This document shows, one piece after another, positions 9,948 to 18,864 of a stretch of DNA of 64,000 nucleotides. The number at the start of each line of letters is the position of its first letter. The stretch's first letter is position 1. The translations under genes were made by a program, and so were the position numbers. This DNA comes from Paraburkholderia sejongensis. Lineage in GTDB: Bacteria; Pseudomonadota; Gammaproteobacteria; Burkholderiales; Burkholderiaceae. The stretch is from NCBI RefSeq assembly GCF_020880815.1, contig NZ_JAJITD010000010.1, positions 186,001 through 250,000 of the forward strand, written 5' to 3'. The notes beneath the pieces were generated by a model. That model made no database searches and was not told the origin of the DNA. It saw nothing but the letters and a program-made list of their open reading frames with translations.

Positions 9948-10268
9948 ATGAAGCTGATGCGCGCGCCGAATCTGATCATCGGACAGCATTGGGTCAACGT
10001 GCTGCAGAGCGCGGGGATTGCGTGCGAATTGCACAACCGCTATCTGAATGGCGCGCTCGGTGAGATTCCGGCCGATCAGTGCGCGCCGGAGTTGTGGCTC
10101 GTCGACGAGCGCGATGAAGCTCTCGCGCGACGCCTGATCGAAGCGGCATCACGGGGCCCGGCGCCAGACGCGCCGGGCTGGCGGTGCCGGCAATGCGGCG
10201 AGCTGCTCGAGGCGCAGTTCACCGTGTGCTGGCAATGCGGGACCGCGCGCGATCCGTTGCTGGAGTGA
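9948..10268 (+). CDS. DUF2007-family small protein with C-terminal zinc ribbon
   Basis: The product has 106 residues. The N-terminal 65 residues match the DUF2007 (putative signal-transducing) pattern, with conserved NVLQSAGIACELHN and LWLVDERDEALA segments. The C-terminus carries two CxxC pairs (CRQC and CWQC), a likely zinc ribbon. The start at 9948 lies directly after the rsgA stop, so it is probably translated from the same mRNA. Molecular function is not known; some homologues are thought to bind regulatory partners. A terminator follows. Confidence 0.8.
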   Translation: MKLMRAPNLIIGQHWVNVLQSAGIACELHNRYLNGALGEIPADQCAPELWLVDERDEALARRLIEAASRGPAPDAPGWRCRQCGELLEAQFTVCWQCGTARDPLLE

Positions 10269-10375
10269 AACGCGGGCTCGCACCAGCTGGCCGAGCGCGT
10301 GGAGTGCTGAGCGTCGAGTGCTGAGCCTCGAGTCGCGGTGGTGTTCAAAGTCGCGGCGGTCGGGACTCGAAAGCG

Positions 10376-10409
10376 AAAAAAAGCCGGGCATTGATTGCCC
10401 GGCTTTTTT
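10376..10409. terminator. Bidirectional terminator after the DUF2007 gene
   Basis: An 8-bp GC stem (GCCGGGCA / TGCCCGGC) with loop TTGAT is flanked by A7 on the left and T6 on the right, so it serves both the plus-strand rsgA unit and the minus-strand CobD/CbiB-like gene. Confidence 0.88.
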
Positions 10410-10442
10410 GTTTGCTAATGCTGCGTTACGCGGCGACTTGCA

Positions 10443-11381
10443 TCAAGCGAGCCACACCGCGATCGTCAGCATCAACAGCAAAATCATCCACAGCACGACC
10501 GCGCGCCACACGAGGCCCACCGCCGATTGCAGCGTGCGCGGCGTGCAGTCGTCGCCGACTTGCAACGGGCCGCCGTCGCCGGTGGCGAGCGCATCGAGAC
10601 TCGACGGCTCGGCGAGCGGGCCGGCCAGACGTGCGCCCAGCGCCCCGCTACCGGCGGCGAGCAGCACGCCGTCGTTCGCATCGGGCCACTGCCGCGCGTG
10701 ATTGCGCCACGAGTAAATCGCATCCTCGAAATTGCCGACGATCGCAAAACCCAGCGACGTCAGCCGCGCCGGCACCCAGTCGATCACGAAGAACGCGCGC
10801 TGCGCGAAACTCGCAAACGCGGCGGTCCGCTCGTCCACCGGCCGCGCCCATGCGCGCGCCAGGTACTCCGCGCAGCGGTACAGCACCGCCCCCGCCGGCC
10901 CCACCGGAATCAGAAACCAGAAGAACACGCCGAACACATGACGATGCGACGCGACCACCGCGTGAATCAGCGTATGACGGACGATCTCGCTGACCGGCAT
11001 GTCGACGGTGTCGAGCCCGGTCCACTCGTTGAGGATTTCGCGCGCGCGCGGCACGTCGTCGTTGTTCAGCGCGAGGTGGATATCGGTGAAGTAATGGCTG
11101 AACTGCCGGAAGCCGAGCGTGAAGTACAGCACCACCACGTTCCACAGGAACGCGAGCATGAAGTGAAGGTGATACAGCACGTAGTAGACGAGCGCGACCG
11201 CGAGCGTCCAGGGCACCACCACCACCAACCACGCGAGCAGACCGTGGCGCGGCTTGCCGGCATCGAATCCGTGCGCCGCCGACTCCGCATGGTATTGAAG
11301 CAACGCGGACACCGGATTGTTCGGCGACAGCGCGCGTACCTGTTCAATGATCAGAGCCAGCAATACGGAGAAAAAAGTCAT
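10443..11381 (-). CDS. CobD/CbiB-family membrane protein
   Basis: A 312-residue membrane protein of the CobD/CbiB family, related to AmpE. Hydrophobic segments lie near residues 1-15, 50-90, 145-170 and 290-312, and the ALSPNNPVSALLQY block near the N-terminus is typical of the betaproteobacterial branch. True CbiB attaches aminopropanol to cobyric acid in cobalamin synthesis, but no other cobalamin gene is near, so the biosynthetic role should not be assumed. The start ATG at 11381 is followed directly by a hydrophobic segment. The neighbour upstream, a CoA pyrophosphatase, is on the same strand. Confidence 0.82.
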   Translation of the reverse strand: MTFFSVLLALIIEQVRALSPNNPVSALLQYHAESAAHGFDAGKPRHGLLAWLVVVVPWTLAVALVYYVLYHLHFMLAFLWNVVVLYFTLGFRQFSHYFTDIHLALNNDDVPRAREILNEWTGLDTVDMPVSEIVRHTLIHAVVASHRHVFGVFFWFLIPVGPAGAVLYRCAEYLARAWARPVDERTAAFASFAQRAFFVIDWVPARLTSLGFAIVGNFEDAIYSWRNHARQWPDANDGVLLAAGSGALGARLAGPLAEPSSLDALATGDGGPLQVGDDCTPRTLQSAVGLVWRAVVLWMILLLMLTIAVWLA

Positions 11382-11521
11382 GCGATGCGCCGTGCTTTTC
11401 GAGTTTTACGATTGTTTTATAACGATAGCACAGGGTCGGATGAGTCTGAGCAGGCACGCTGACAAAGCAGCGACAAGTGCGTCGTCCGCGCAACTCTAAC
11501 GGTTCGGTTGGTCGCGAAGGC

Positions 11522-12298
11522 TCATGCGGCGAGGAAGCGATAGAAGTTACGCAGCATCGCGGCCGTCGCGCCCCAGATGAAATGCTGGCCGCCTTGCACG
11601 GCTGCCGGGGTCGACGTTTCGACATTGTGCTCACCGGGCGCGCCGGGCCCGCGTTGCTGCTGCGCGAGTTCCGGCGCCACTGTCATCGCACCGCGCGGAT
11701 AAGGCATCGCAAAGAAGCGGCGCTCTCCGCCGTCGTAGCGGAACAGACGCTCTTCGTGATTGGCCGGGTTCATCAGGAACGCGAGCGGCACTTCGAATAC
11801 CTCGGCCACTTCGAGCGTATCGATCCGCAGCGAAAACGGCGGGTGCACGAGACCGATCACCGGCGACACGCAAAAGCCCGTGCCAGTCAGATAGTCGGGC
11901 AATGCGCCGAGCACTTCGACGCGCGACTCGTCGAGGCCCACTTCTTCGCGCGCCTCGCGCAGCGCGGTCGCGATCGCATCGGCATCGAACGGCTCCTGGC
12001 GGCCGCCGGGAAAACTCACCTGGCCGGCGTGGTCGCTCAGATGGTCGGCGCGCTGTGTGAGCAACACGGTCAAGCCATGGTCGCGCACCACCAGCGGCAC
12101 CAGCACCGCGGCCACACGGGGATCGAGTTCGGGATTGCGCCAGGGCGCGTCGGAGATTTTTTCGGGCGTCCAGGCGAGCTGTCGCTCGAAGCGGGCCCGC
12201 AGCGCGTCGGGCGTCAAACGTTCGACGGGCACCGGGGGCAGATCGGCGCCGGTTGCGATCACCGGCAGGGTTTCGGGCTCAAAGACGGGGCGGATCAA
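11522..12298 (-). CDS. CoA pyrophosphatase (Nudix hydrolase)
   Basis: The product cleaves CoA or its oxidised derivatives to phosphopantetheine and 3',5'-ADP. The 258-residue sequence has the CoA-type Nudix box starting FPGGRQEP and ending REAREEVGL, with the family QRADHLSDHAGQVSFPGG lead-in that marks NudL-like CoA pyrophosphatases. The C-terminal part (about 195-230) contains a Gln/Pro-rich insert that looks flexible. It lies between rplS and the CobD-like gene, all on the minus strand, but a terminator separates it from rplS. Confidence 0.9.
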   Translation of the reverse strand: MIRPVFEPETLPVIATGADLPPVPVERLTPDALRARFERQLAWTPEKISDAPWRNPELDPRVAAVLVPLVVRDHGLTVLLTQRADHLSDHAGQVSFPGGRQEPFDADAIATALREAREEVGLDESRVEVLGALPDYLTGTGFCVSPVIGLVHPPFSLRIDTLEVAEVFEVPLAFLMNPANHEERLFRYDGGERRFFAMPYPRGAMTVAPELAQQQRGPGAPGEHNVETSTPAAVQGGQHFIWGATAAMLRNFYRFLAA

Positions 12299-12349
12299 CG
12301 GGTCTCTCTACTGAGCGGGGGACATGTCGCTATTTTGACCTGGCAAATA

Positions 12350-12375
12350 AAAAAGCACCCGCTGGGGGTGCTTTT
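12350..12375 (-). terminator. Terminator downstream of rplS
   Basis: The stem AAAGCACCC / GGGTGCTTT is flanked by an A-run on the left that reads as a T-run on the minus strand. It closes the rpsP-rimM-trmD-rplS operon. Confidence 0.85.
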
Positions 12376-12386
12376 TCTTACAGCAT

Positions 12387-12773
12387 TTACGCCTGGGAAG
12401 CAGCGCGGTCCTTCGAGACCAGCTTTTCCTTGATTCGAGCCGACTTGCCCGAACGCTCGCGCAGGTAGTACAGCTTTGCACGACGCACATCGCCACGACG
12501 CTTGACGACGATGCTTGCCAGCAGCGGCGAATACGTCTGGAACGTACGCTCGACGCCTTCGCCCGACGAAATCTTGCGGACGATGAACGACGAATTCAGA
12601 CCACGGTTACGCTTGGCGATCACGACGCCTTCGTAAGCCTGCACACGCTTGCGCGTGCCTTCAACCACGTTCACGCTAACGACGACCGTGTCGCCCGGAC
12701 CGAAGTCGGGGATGGTCTTTTCGCCGAGAACGCGCGCGATTTCTTCCTGCTCGAGTTTTGCAATCAGGTTCAT
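12387..12773 (-). CDS. rplS: 50S ribosomal protein L19
   Basis: L19 sits at the 30S-50S interface of the ribosome. The 128-residue protein shows the family blocks [19 protein letters not shown] and [16 protein letters not shown], with a basic C-terminal region ([19 protein letters not shown]). It is the last gene of the conserved rpsP-rimM-trmD-rplS operon, separated from trmD by about 165 bases and followed by a strong terminator. Confidence 0.98.
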   Translation of the reverse strand: MNLIAKLEQEEIARVLGEKTIPDFGPGDTVVVSVNVVEGTRKRVQAYEGVVIAKRNRGLNSSFIVRKISSGEGVERTFQTYSPLLASIVVKRRGDVRRAKLYYLRERSGKSARIKEKLVSKDRAASQA

Positions 12774-12938
12774 TTCTGACTCCTAGATCCATCTTGTCGG
12801 CGTTCGTACCTGCGTCACGCGATGTTGCGCGAGTTGCCCCGCTGCGTTCGGCTACGGCCCCGATAGAGGATGGGTTCACATCTGGCGCCGCACACGCATG
12901 TACGGCACCGCCTTGTGTCCGCTCGAAAGACCGGGGCC

Positions 12939-13706
12939 TCAGGCCTTCGGCTCTTCCTTCGCGAGACTTGCGAGCCATGCCTCGTCGGCACGGCTCAACA
13001 TCTTGTTCTTTCTGGCCTTCACGATCAGATCGGGCCGTTTGTTCAGCGTGTTGCGCAACGCCTCGCGGCGGCGCCACGCTTCGATTTCCGCATGATGGCC
13101 GCCGAGCAGCACATCGGGCACGCGCACACCCTCGTATTCCTCGGGGCGCGTGTAATGCGGACAATCGAGCAGCACGTCGACGAAGCTGTCCTGCACCGCC
13201 GACTGCGAATCGTTGAGCACGCCGGGCAACTGCCGCACCACCGCATCCATCAACGCCATCGCGGGCAGCTCGCCGCCGGACAGCACGAAGTCGCCCAGAC
13301 TGACTTCCTCGTCGACGACGCGGTCGAGCAGACGCTGGTCGATCGCTTCGTAACGCCCGCACAACAGAATCAGGCCGGGCTCGGTCGCGAACTTCATCAC
13401 GCGCTCGTGGTTCAACGTGGCGCCTTGCGGCGACATCATCACGACGCGCGATGCGCCGATGCCCTGCTCCGTCTGCGCCGCTTTCGCGGCGTTGATCGCA
13501 TCTTCGAGCGGCCGGCCCAGCATCACCATGCCGGGGCCACCGCCGTACGGGCGATCGTCGATCGTGCGGTAGTTGTCGGTGGTGAAATCGCGCGGATTCC
13601 ACGTACGCAACCCATAGCGCTGCTGCTTCGCGGCCCGGCTGGTGATACCCCAGTCGGTCAACGCGCGGAACATTTCAGGAAAGAGCGTTACGACATCGAA
13701 CTGCAT
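12939..13706 (-). CDS. trmD: tRNA (guanine-N1)-methyltransferase
   Basis: TrmD methylates G37 of tRNAs with a G at position 36, using SAM, to prevent +1 frameshifting. The product has 255 residues, the length of the E. coli enzyme. The SPOUT knot motifs [11 protein letters not shown] and [14 protein letters not shown] are present. I prefer the ATG at 13706 over the one at 13718: GGAGAG lies just ahead of 13706, the longer start has no Shine-Dalgarno, and [13 protein letters not shown] matches family N-termini. It follows rimM by 25 bases. Confidence 0.97.
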   Translation of the reverse strand: MQFDVVTLFPEMFRALTDWGITSRAAKQQRYGLRTWNPRDFTTDNYRTIDDRPYGGGPGMVMLGRPLEDAINAAKAAQTEQGIGASRVVMMSPQGATLNHERVMKFATEPGLILLCGRYEAIDQRLLDRVVDEEVSLGDFVLSGGELPAMALMDAVVRQLPGVLNDSQSAVQDSFVDVLLDCPHYTRPEEYEGVRVPDVLLGGHHAEIEAWRRREALRNTLNKRPDLIVKARKNKMLSRADEAWLASLAKEEPKA

Positions 13707-13731
13707 CGCTCTCTCCATTCAACGAAAGATT

Positions 13732-14457
13732 TCAATAGTCGGCTTCCCAATCGACGACGATCTGCTTTGCCGCCTGATTCACCGTTTTGACAAAGATGCC
13801 GACGAACGGGATCATGCGCTCGCCTGCGACCGGCTTGCCGGTTTTGTCGGTAGCCGGATATTCGATACGCAGCACCGACTGCGCACCGTTGTCGATCATG
13901 CCGGCGACCTTGCCGAGATTAACCCCGGCGAGGTTCACCACATCCAGGCCGATCAGATCGACCCAGTAGAATTCGTCGGCTTCGAGAGCCGGAAATTCGC
14001 TGCGGCTGACATATACGCGGGAACCGCGCAAGGCCAGCGCCGCATCGCGGTCAGCGATGCCACCCAGATGGGCGACCACACTGTCGCTATGCGTTTTGGC
14101 CTGCAAGGAGGGGGTCGAACTGCGCTGCTGGCCTCTGAGCAGCCACCAGCGCTTCGCGCTCAGCAACGCGTCGCCGCCCTGCCCGGCGTCCGCATGCGCG
14201 GCCACCTTGACCCAGCCTTTGAGACCATACGCGTCGACGATTGCGCCGACCTCGACCGCATCGGCCGGCCAGCTTGCCGCCGTTTCCGCGCGCATTTCTG
14301 CTGCTTCGGAGACGGCGCTTGCGGAAGTCGCTTTCGCCGTGCCCTCGGCACGCTCGACCGGCTTGCGGACGAAGGCGCCAAACGACGCCTGACCAGACGC
14401 TTTCGCGCGCGAAGCTGTCTTGGCGCGACCAGAACTGCCGGAATCACGCTCAGACAT
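13732..14457 (-). CDS. rimM: Ribosome maturation factor RimM (long N-terminal extension)
   Basis: RimM binds S19 and assists 30S head assembly. The family core begins near residue 66 ([20 protein letters not shown]) and runs through the PRC-barrel segment [15 protein letters not shown] to [12 protein letters not shown]. The 241-residue length is greater than the usual 170-180 because about 65 residues rich in Ala, Ser, Arg and Glu precede the core; this extension looks disordered. The start could in principle be internal, but no strong alternative start codon with a Shine-Dalgarno was seen next to the core. It lies in the rpsP operon. Confidence 0.95.
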   Translation of the reverse strand: MSERDSGSSGRAKTASRAKASGQASFGAFVRKPVERAEGTAKATSASAVSEAAEMRAETAASWPADAVEVGAIVDAYGLKGWVKVAAHADAGQGGDALLSAKRWWLLRGQQRSSTPSLQAKTHSDSVVAHLGGIADRDAALALRGSRVYVSRSEFPALEADEFYWVDLIGLDVVNLAGVNLGKVAGMIDNGAQSVLRIEYPATDKTGKPVAGERMIPFVGIFVKTVNQAAKQIVVDWEADY

Positions 14458-14591
14458 AAGCTACCCTCGACGACAACTTCGCTGCCTGCTGCGGCATCTG
14501 CTTCAGTAAAACAATGTGCGCATCGGACTGCTCGTGCAAGTTGCGCGAGCCGCCGGCCACGCCGACGACGATACGCGTGCGGGCCGCCATA

Positions 14592-14846
14592 TTAAGCAGC
14601 CGGCTGCGCCTTTTGCGCTTCCTTCACCAGACGCTCGACGGTCGGCGACAGTTGTGCGCCAACGCCTTGCCAGTACGTCAGGCGGTCCTGAGCGATACGG
14701 AGCGATTCGCCCTTCGTAGCGACCGGGTTGTAGAAGCCGACGCGCTCGATGAAGCGGCCGTCACGACGGCTACGCGAATCGGTGGCGACGATGTTGTAGA
14801 ACGGGCGCTTCTTGGAGCCGCCACGAGCCAAGCGGATGATGACCAT
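14592..14846 (-). CDS. rpsP: 30S ribosomal protein S16
   Basis: S16 is a small-subunit protein needed for 30S assembly. The 84-residue product begins [20 protein letters not shown], the standard S16 start, so the ATG at 14846 is used rather than any upstream in-frame [18 protein letters not shown] is the second conserved block. It is the first gene of the ribosomal operon, with a near-consensus promoter 46 bases upstream. Confidence 0.98.
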   Translation of the reverse strand: MVIIRLARGGSKKRPFYNIVATDSRSRRDGRFIERVGFYNPVATKGESLRIAQDRLTYWQGVGAQLSPTVERLVKEAQKAQPAA

Positions 14847-14891
14847 ACTAGAATCCTTGAAAACCGGGGTTCGGAACGACTGAAACACGCG

Positions 14892-14919
14892 ATTATAGCG
14901 GGAAACCGACGCCATAACA
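14892..14919 (-). promoter_or_regulatory. Sigma70-type promoter of the rpsP operon
   Basis: On the minus strand TTGTTA (14914-14919) and TATAAT (14892-14897) are separated by exactly 17 bases. The -10 is a perfect consensus, as expected for a strong ribosomal-protein promoter. Confidence 0.8.
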
Positions 14920-15017
14920 AACACTTACCGGGATAAACTGAGCGGCCGGACCGCGCGGGCCCTTCTCGCAAGGCCGGCGACCCCGTCCAAACGCCCGAAT
15001 TTCCTGAGGGAGCGCCT

Positions 15018-16205
15018 GTGCAACGCCCGTCGATCGCCTCGTTTCTGCCAGCGTTTTTTGTCTTTTTCGTGCGCTTTGCCGGCGTTGCCCGCGTGACGCG
15101 AAGCCCGATTCTACGCGTGGCGGCCGCGGGTTGGCTCGCGGCTCAGGCGCTGACGGCGACCGCCGCCTCTCTGCCGGTCGAAAAAATCAAGCTGCCGCCG
15201 GGCTTTCATATTGATGTGCTGTCGGACGATGTGCCGGGCGCGCGCGCGATGGCGCTGTCGCCGAAAGGCGTTCTCTATATAGGCAGCCTCGACGGCCACG
15301 TCTACGCGCTCGAACTGCGCGACGCTCGCGCGACCGCCCGCCACGTGATCGCGTCCGGCCTGCAGATTCCGGCGGGCGTCGCGTGGCGCGACGGCGCGCT
15401 GTACGTTTCCGCGGTGTCGAAGATCGTCCGCTTCGATGCGATCGACGCCCATCTCAGCGACCCGCCGAAACCCGTCGTCGTTACCGACAAGCTGCCCGCC
15501 GAAACCCATCATGGCCTGAAATTCATTGCGTTCGCCCCCGACGGCAAGCTGTATGTGCCGCAGGGCGCGCCGTGCAACATCTGCGACAAAGACCCGGACC
15601 GCTACGCACTGATCGGCCGGATGGATCCCGACGGCAGCCACTACGAAGTGTTCGCGCGCGGTATCCGCAATTCGGTCGGCTTCGCGTGGCACCCGGTCAC
15701 GCACGAACTGTGGTTCACCGACAACGGCCGCGACCTGCTCGGCGACGACATCCCCAGCGACGAACTCAATCGCGCGCCGCGCACCGGGATGCACTTCGGC
15801 TTTCCGTACTGCCACGCCGGCGACATCGCGGACCCGGAGTTCGGTAAGGACCGTCCGTGCAACCAGTTCACGCCGCCGGTGGTGAAGCTCGGCGCTCACG
15901 TCGCGGCGCTCGGCATGCGCTTTTACGACGGCCCGATGTTTCCGGCCGACTACCGCAACAACATTTTTATCGCCGAACACGGCTCGTGGAATCGCAGCCG
16001 GAAGGTCGGCTACCGGGTGGTGCGCGTGATCACCGATTCGGACGGCGGCCACGCGCGCCAGCAGGTGTTCGCCGAAGGCTGGCTGCAGCCCGGCGAAGCG
16101 GTCTGGGGCCGTCCCGCCGACGTGCTGCCGCTGCCCGACGGCTCGCTGCTGATCAGCGACGACCACGCGGGCGCGATTTATCGCGTGACGTATTCGGCGC
16201 CGTAA
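15018..16205 (+). CDS. PQQ-dependent sugar (sorbosone) dehydrogenase-like exported protein
   Basis: A 395-residue six-bladed propeller of the soluble glucose/L-sorbosone dehydrogenase family, probably periplasmic. Residues 1-50 hold two hydrophobic stretches and an ATAASLP cleavage-like site. The core has ETHHGLKFIAFAPDGKLYV, FARGIRNSVGFAWHP and FIAEHGSWNRS, where the His and Arg/Asn residues correspond to the PQQ pocket in the family. Substrate and true PQQ use are not shown by sequence. The GTG at 15018 is supported by GAGGGAG six bases upstream; an internal GTG at 15093 would leave a more conventional signal peptide but lacks a Shine-Dalgarno. Confidence 0.85.
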   Translation: MQRPSIASFLPAFFVFFVRFAGVARVTRSPILRVAAAGWLAAQALTATAASLPVEKIKLPPGFHIDVLSDDVPGARAMALSPKGVLYIGSLDGHVYALELRDARATARHVIASGLQIPAGVAWRDGALYVSAVSKIVRFDAIDAHLSDPPKPVVVTDKLPAETHHGLKFIAFAPDGKLYVPQGAPCNICDKDPDRYALIGRMDPDGSHYEVFARGIRNSVGFAWHPVTHELWFTDNGRDLLGDDIPSDELNRAPRTGMHFGFPYCHAGDIADPEFGKDRPCNQFTPPVVKLGAHVAALGMRFYDGPMFPADYRNNIFIAEHGSWNRSRKVGYRVVRVITDSDGGHARQQVFAEGWLQPGEAVWGRPADVLPLPDGSLLISDDHAGAIYRVTYSAP

Positions 16206-16368
16206 GCCGGCGCCGCGCGTTCATTCGACACGCTCCTGCTGCAACTGCTGCAACCCGCACGGCCCCGCCACGTGGCCATCGCCACGCGGCGGGCGTAGAA
16301 TGCGCGTCGTTCCGCGCCCCGCCGCGCGCCGCTCCTTTCGACCGCCCGTCATTGTGCCCACCGCGTTC

Positions 16369-16836
16369 ATGTCCACCGTTGCCTCGACTTCCCCGCGTTT
16401 CCGATCCAAGACACTGACCGCCGCGCTCGCCTTTCTGTTCGGCAGCCTCGGTGCCCACCGCTTCTATCTGTACGGCACGCGGGACATTTACGGGTGGGCG
16501 CATCTGCTCGCCACGCTGATCGGCATTCCGGGCGTGATGCTGCTGGTGGCCACCGAACGCGCGTCGATACTCGGCTGGGTGCTCGCGACGATCGGCGCGA
16601 TTTCACTGTTCGCCGCATTTCTGGCGGCGCTGGTTTATGGACTGCGGCCCGATCAGAAATGGGACGCCCAGTTCAACGCCCACACGCAGCGCAAAAGCCG
16701 CTCGGGCTGGACCGTCATTTTCGTCGTGATCTTTTCCCTGCTGATCGGCGCGTTTCTGCTGATGACCGGGCTCGCGCTTGGGTTTCAGACCTACTTCGAA
16801 AGTCAGGTGGAAGCGGCCAAGGAGATCTCGCAGTAA
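16369..16836 (+). CDS. TM2-domain membrane protein
   Basis: The product has 155 residues. The N-terminal part (about 15-75) matches the TM2 domain: FLFGSLGAHRFYLYGTRDIYGW, with the charged GAHRFY turn between hydrophobic segments. A further hydrophobic segment lies at about 118-142. TM2 proteins are small membrane proteins of unknown molecular function. The ATG at 16369 is chosen because it starts a typical short cytoplasmic lead before the first membrane segment; an ATG at 16300 would add 23 basic residues. Confidence 0.75.
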   Translation: MSTVASTSPRFRSKTLTAALAFLFGSLGAHRFYLYGTRDIYGWAHLLATLIGIPGVMLLVATERASILGWVLATIGAISLFAAFLAALVYGLRPDQKWDAQFNAHTQRKSRSGWTVIFVVIFSLLIGAFLLMTGLALGFQTYFESQVEAAKEISQ

Positions 16837-16879
16837 CCGGAAGTCACAGGCCGCGCAAACGCGGGCGGTCTGTGTCGCG

Positions 16880-18064
16880 CTAGAACAGCCGCAGTTGCGG
16901 ATTGTCGCGAGCCGGCGCCGCTGCCGTCTCGCCGGTGCGCGCCGGCTCGATCCGGCGAAAGTGCGACATATCGAGAATGCCGCGGTCACGCCGGTTCAAT
17001 CCCAACCGGCGCACTGCGTTGTGAAAACGCTGCCGCAGCAGGTCCGCCCACAGTCCCTCACCCTTCATGCGCGTCGCGAACGACGAGTCATAGTCCTTGC
17101 CGCCACGCATATCCCGCACGCGGCTCATCACCCTGTCCGCCCGGTCCGGGAAATGCGCGCCCAGCCAATCCTTGAATAACGGCGCGACCTCCCACGGCAA
17201 GCGCAGCACGATATAGCTCGCGTTGCTGGCACCCGCTTGCGCGCACGCTTCGAGCACGCGCTCCAGATCGGGCTCGGTGACGAACGGAATCACCGGCGCG
17301 ATGCTGACGCCGACCGGAATACCCGCTTCGCTGAGCGTACGGATCGCGCGCAGCCGGCGTGACGGCGTAGCCGCGCGCGGTTCCAGCGTGCGCGCAATAT
17401 CGGCGTCCAGCGTAGTGATCGTGATCGCCGCCATGAATTGGCCGCGCGCGGCCATCGGCGCGAGCAGGTCGATGTCGCGTTCAATCAGCGACGACTTGGT
17501 GATCGCCGCAAACGGGTGATTGCGCTCGCTGAGCACCTCGATCACGCGACGCGTGAGGCGCAAGTCGCGTTCGGCGGGCTGCCACGCATCGGTGGCGACG
17601 CCGAGCGCGATCGGCTCCGGCACGTACGACTTCTTCGACAGCTCGCGCTCGAGCAGTTCCGGCGCGTTGATCTTCGCGTAGATACGGCTCTCGAAATCGA
17701 GCCCCGGCGACAAGCCGAGATAGCTATGCGTCGGCCGTGCGAAGCAATAGATGCAGCCATGCTCGCAGCCGCGATACGGATTCAGCGACACGCTAAAAGC
17801 AATGTCCGGCGACGCGTTGCGCGTGAGGATCGTTTTGGCGCGCTCCTCGAACACTTGCGTGCGCAGCGCCTTGGGCTCGCCGTCCTCTTCGGCTCCCTGC
17901 CAGCCGTCGTCGACGGTTTCCCTCTGGTCCACCTCGTAGCGGCCTTGCAGGTTCGTGACCGCGCCGCGCCCTTTGCGCGGCGCGGGCGGCGCTATCGGGA
18001 ATTCGGGAATATCAAGGGTATCGGGATCGTCCACGGCGAGGCAATGCGAAGCAGGAAACGACAA
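16880..18064 (-). CDS. PA0069-family radical SAM protein (SplB-like)
   Basis: A 394-residue radical SAM enzyme. The cluster motif CEHGCIYC (about residues 101-108) binds the [4Fe-4S] cluster used to cleave SAM. PYRGCEHGCIYCFARPTHSY is characteristic of the PA0069 group, which is related to spore photoproduct lyase (SplB). The substrate is unknown; a DNA-repair role has been suggested for relatives. A palindrome matching the LexA consensus lies 20 bases upstream of its ATG, which would fit SOS control. The downstream gene converges from the plus strand. Confidence 0.88.
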   Translation of the reverse strand: MSFPASHCLAVDDPDTLDIPEFPIAPPAPRKGRGAVTNLQGRYEVDQRETVDDGWQGAEEDGEPKALRTQVFEERAKTILTRNASPDIAFSVSLNPYRGCEHGCIYCFARPTHSYLGLSPGLDFESRIYAKINAPELLERELSKKSYVPEPIALGVATDAWQPAERDLRLTRRVIEVLSERNHPFAAITKSSLIERDIDLLAPMAARGQFMAAITITTLDADIARTLEPRAATPSRRLRAIRTLSEAGIPVGVSIAPVIPFVTEPDLERVLEACAQAGASNASYIVLRLPWEVAPLFKDWLGAHFPDRADRVMSRVRDMRGGKDYDSSFATRMKGEGLWADLLRQRFHNAVRRLGLNRRDRGILDMSHFRRIEPARTGETAAAPARDNPQLRLF

Positions 18065-18083
18065 AGAAAACGGCGCACAACAC

Positions 18084-18099
18084 CTGTATAAATATACAG
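18084..18099 (-). promoter_or_regulatory. LexA-box-like operator upstream of the radical SAM gene
   Basis: CTGTATAAATATACAG fits CTGT-N8-ACAG and is palindromic apart from the central positions. Its edge is 20 bases before the start codon at 18064, where a bound repressor would block transcription. Confidence 0.7.
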
Positions 18100-18181
18100 T
18101 GTTTACGCCGTTTGTCGAGTGTCGAATTAGCTCGCGCGAGCCAGCCTGAGGTCGCCCATGTTCGTCAATCGGTTAGGCCAC

Positions 18182-18670
18182 TCACTCGCCGACCGCGATC
18201 GTCAGCGTCTCCTTGATTTCCTCCATCACTACATAGCTCTTCGACTGCACCGCGCCCGGCAGTTGCAACAGGATGTCGCCGAGCAGCTTGCGGTAGTCGG
18301 CCATTTCGCCGATGCGCGCCTTGATCAGATAGTCGAAATCGCCCGACACCAGATGGCATTCCAGCACCTCGGGGATCTTCTGCACCTCGCGGCGGAACTG
18401 GTCGAACATATTGCCGCTTTTATGGTCGAGCGTAATCTCGACGAACACCAGCAGCGCGGCGCCCAGCTCGGCCGGGTTCACGCGCGCGTAGTAGCCGGTG
18501 ATCACGCCGTCGCGCTCCATCCGCTTCACGCGTTCGATGCACGGCGTCACCGACAGCCCGACCTGCTCCGCGAGGTCCTTCATCGCCATCCGGCCGTCCT
18601 GCTGCAACAGCCTGAGAATCTTGTGATCGAGCTTGTCGAGTGCCCGCACGGGCTGGCGTTGTGTACGCAT
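18182..18670 (-). CDS. Lrp/AsnC-family transcriptional regulator
   Basis: A 162-residue Lrp-type regulator: N-terminal helix-turn-helix (LDHKILRLLQQDGRM to VGLSVTPCIERVKRM, residues 12-50) and C-terminal RAM effector domain (about 70-150). The family responds to amino acids as octamers or dimers. It is divergent from dadA, whose product oxidises D-amino acids; in Pseudomonas the Lrp-type DadR activates dad genes in response to alanine. Control of dadA by this protein is therefore a good inference. The upstream 194 bases are AT-rich and probably hold the operators. Confidence 0.92.
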   Translation of the reverse strand: MRTQRQPVRALDKLDHKILRLLQQDGRMAMKDLAEQVGLSVTPCIERVKRMERDGVITGYYARVNPAELGAALLVFVEITLDHKSGNMFDQFRREVQKIPEVLECHLVSGDFDYLIKARIGEMADYRKLLGDILLQLPGAVQSKSYVVMEEIKETLTIAVGE

Positions 18671-18864
18671 GGTCTTTTTTCTGAATTCTGAAAAAATACA
18701 ATAACAAAAACTGCCTGACTCTCAATAGTATAGCGATTAACACTGGGCATACCGTATTTCACCTTGCGTTATCGCCTGTCGAAGCCGAACTGGGTCGACA
18801 GGCGCCGCGTCCCGCGATACGCGCATTGCCCTCACTCTACTTTTTTTGCATCCCTGGAGCAGCT

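Noticed and set aside
10296-10332. Imperfect tandem repeat of GAGTGCTGAGC(G/C)TC after the DUF2007 gene
   Set aside because: Only two units and no further copies; it is too short to call a repeat family.
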